NCBI RefSeq assembly: GCF_009870125.1
Contig: NC_046679.1
Coordinates: forward strand, 248,001 to 312,000
Reading direction: 5' to 3'
DNA from: Drosophila pseudoobscura
Taxonomy: Eukaryota > Arthropoda > Insecta > Diptera > Drosophilidae
DNA length: 64,000 bases
The translations under genes were made by a program, and so were the position numbers. Within the stretch, counting starts at the first letter, position 1. The number at the start of each line of letters is the position of its first letter. A model generated the notes under the pieces. That model saw only the letters and a list, made by a program, of their open reading frames with translations. It had not been told where the DNA came from and did not search any database. Shown piece after piece: positions 62,601-64,000 of the stretch.

Positions 62601-64000
62601 ACCACCACCATCCCCATCCCCATTCCCATCAGCCAGTCCGCCTTCTGATGATCTCATGTTGTGGTTCCTCTGGCTCCTGGTTGCGGGCTCTTAAGTCGCT
62701 GGGCAAACATGTTGCCAAATTGTATTTGTTGTGCAAATCTTTGATTTTTCAAGCGGTTTATCTCTGTCCGCACTGACAAATCAGAGAAAAGGATGATTCT
62801 GCCGTAGGAATGGCATCCTTCAGAGCCAAAGAAAGTTGTTTATCGTGTAGCAGTTCAATTGTATTGCTGGATAGATTGGAAGCGTGTCCAGTGATGGCGG
62901 TGGCATGGGGCAAAGACTCTGCCATTATGCAAATGGAATCGTGCGATAAGGACATGCGCAGGTAAGAACCAAGCCAGAAGAGAAACCCCCCAAATTGATT
63001 ATGATTATGATTGAGCGGCGCGCAAAAGTCAATAACAATAACATTATGCAGATGCAGATACAGATACGGATACAGTCGCCTCACAGTCACAGATCTCACA
63101 ATGGCAGCGGAACGAACAATGGACCAGGCCAGAGCGGAGCGGAGTCCCTGGCCGCGGGAGAGAGCGGCAAGCACTTAAAATTAATGGAAATGTGTAGCCA
63201 ACGACACAGAGAAATGAAATTTAAATAAAAACCCCGCGATGCTCAAGTGGTCTTCCCCCGATGCCGATGCTGTTGGCACTCCTCCTCTTCTCACTCTGTC
63301 GAAGCGTAAAATATTATGTCATTATCAAAAAGGGAACGCAATAAATTTCTCTGGACTCCGCGCGTTAGTCAAATTTCAGAGCAGGAAGACGGCGCGGCGG
63401 AAGAAGGAATTTTGAATTTACAATTAGCTGTGGATTCGTCGACTCGGGAGTGGTCGTCATGGTGTGTGGCAATTGATAAAGCTCAAGTGGCTGCTGCAGT
63501 GTCCTGTGGAGTCTCCTTTTGTGCGTTTTTTTCTGTTGGTTGCTTGTTCCACCTCACAGTCCACTGACGAGTGCCACTCAGACTGAAAGCTGGATTCGAA
63601 CTGAGATTTAGATTCCCTGAACCGAGGCAGGACCACCGCGGTGTTGTTATCTTGGATGTGGCATGCGTCGCGTCTCTTCTCAGGCATCTAATTACGCGGA
63701 GGACACCTCCGAGCAGTATATCTGAAGGCGCTGCGAGTGACATTCGTCGCGGGTTGCCTTGGTTGCTGCCCTTTTGGTCGGCTTCCTTTTCATTTCGGCC
63801 ACTCGAAGAGAGCCATGACTCGGAGGAATCCTCGAGTCATTAAGCCGCTGTAATTGTCGAGCGGGAGAACTTATCGGACGCGCCGCCTCAATAACCATAA
63901 ATATAGAGAAAGGAACTACACCCCCCGTAGTTTTTATTGCCTCGACTTTCACTTGATTTGCTTGTGTCAAAAGTTTTGGCCCACTCAATCTGGGGGATTG
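53650..64000. other. 10.3-kb stretch without a recognised gene
   Basis: No exon with convincing coding character was found on either strand. The DNA has many TTTAAT/ATTAAA homeodomain-like core motifs, GATGAT/GATGGAGAT repeats (58609-58640, 58960-58995), CACCAC repeats (62594-62615), a TCTCGTCTCG run (57855-57870) and a GAGAGA tract (56873-56895). The texture suggests cis-regulatory DNA or a large intron of a gene lying to the right of the window. Confidence 0.45.

Noticed and set aside
63585-63605. tRNA B-box-like GTTCGAATCC on the minus strand
   Set aside because: The flanking bases do not form a T stem and no A box or acceptor stem is present.

Overview
This is euchromatic Drosophila DNA. 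Introns are short (about 50-100 nt), splice signals are fly-like, and simple TACATA/TATGTA repeats are common. Gene content and order match D. melanogaster polytene region 99E on 3R: VhaAC45RP, Rsod, Mlc2, CG1983, Rad17, Bet5, three fatty-acyl desaturase genes, RpS7 and the Cecropin cluster. The repeat style and the five-gene cecropin array suggest an obscura-group or similar species rather than melanogaster, but this is inference. No transposon, virus-like element, tRNA or rRNA was recognised.

Left part (0-19.3 kb). The minus strand carries a 42-codon membrane smORF candidate, VhaAC45RP (V-ATPase accessory protein), the ten-exon Rsod (about six degenerate Cu/Zn-SOD-like repeats), Mlc2 (muscle myosin regulatory light chain) and CG1983 (PLP-binding YggS/PLPBP family). 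The plus strand carries Rad17 (checkpoint clamp loader, divergent from CG1983), an unrecognised membrane-anchored Ser/Pro/Arg-rich protein, and Bet5 (TRAPPC1). Exon boundaries were worked out by hand from splice signals and reading phase.

Middle part (19.3-42.6 kb). Three tandem minus-strand desaturase genes lie among long non-coding stretches: a 461-aa CG9747-like gene, a divergent CG15531-like gene whose third histidine box is destroyed, and a 427-aa CG9743-like gene. They share intron positions and so arose by tandem duplication.

Right part (42.6-64 kb). RpS7 (minus) holds four tandem H/ACA-type snoRNA candidates in its last intron. After it come five plus-strand cecropin genes (46.3-53.6 kb), each two exons and 63 aa, most with recognisable kB-like, GATA and TATA elements. 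The third and fourth are products of a very recent collinear duplication or gene conversion (constant offset 1571 bp). The second has lost its promoter elements. A relic promoter without a gene lies at about 45.65 kb. A previously unnamed two-exon 79-aa basic protein gene with a TATA box sits inside the cluster on the minus strand. The last 10 kb (53.7-64 kb) shows no gene.
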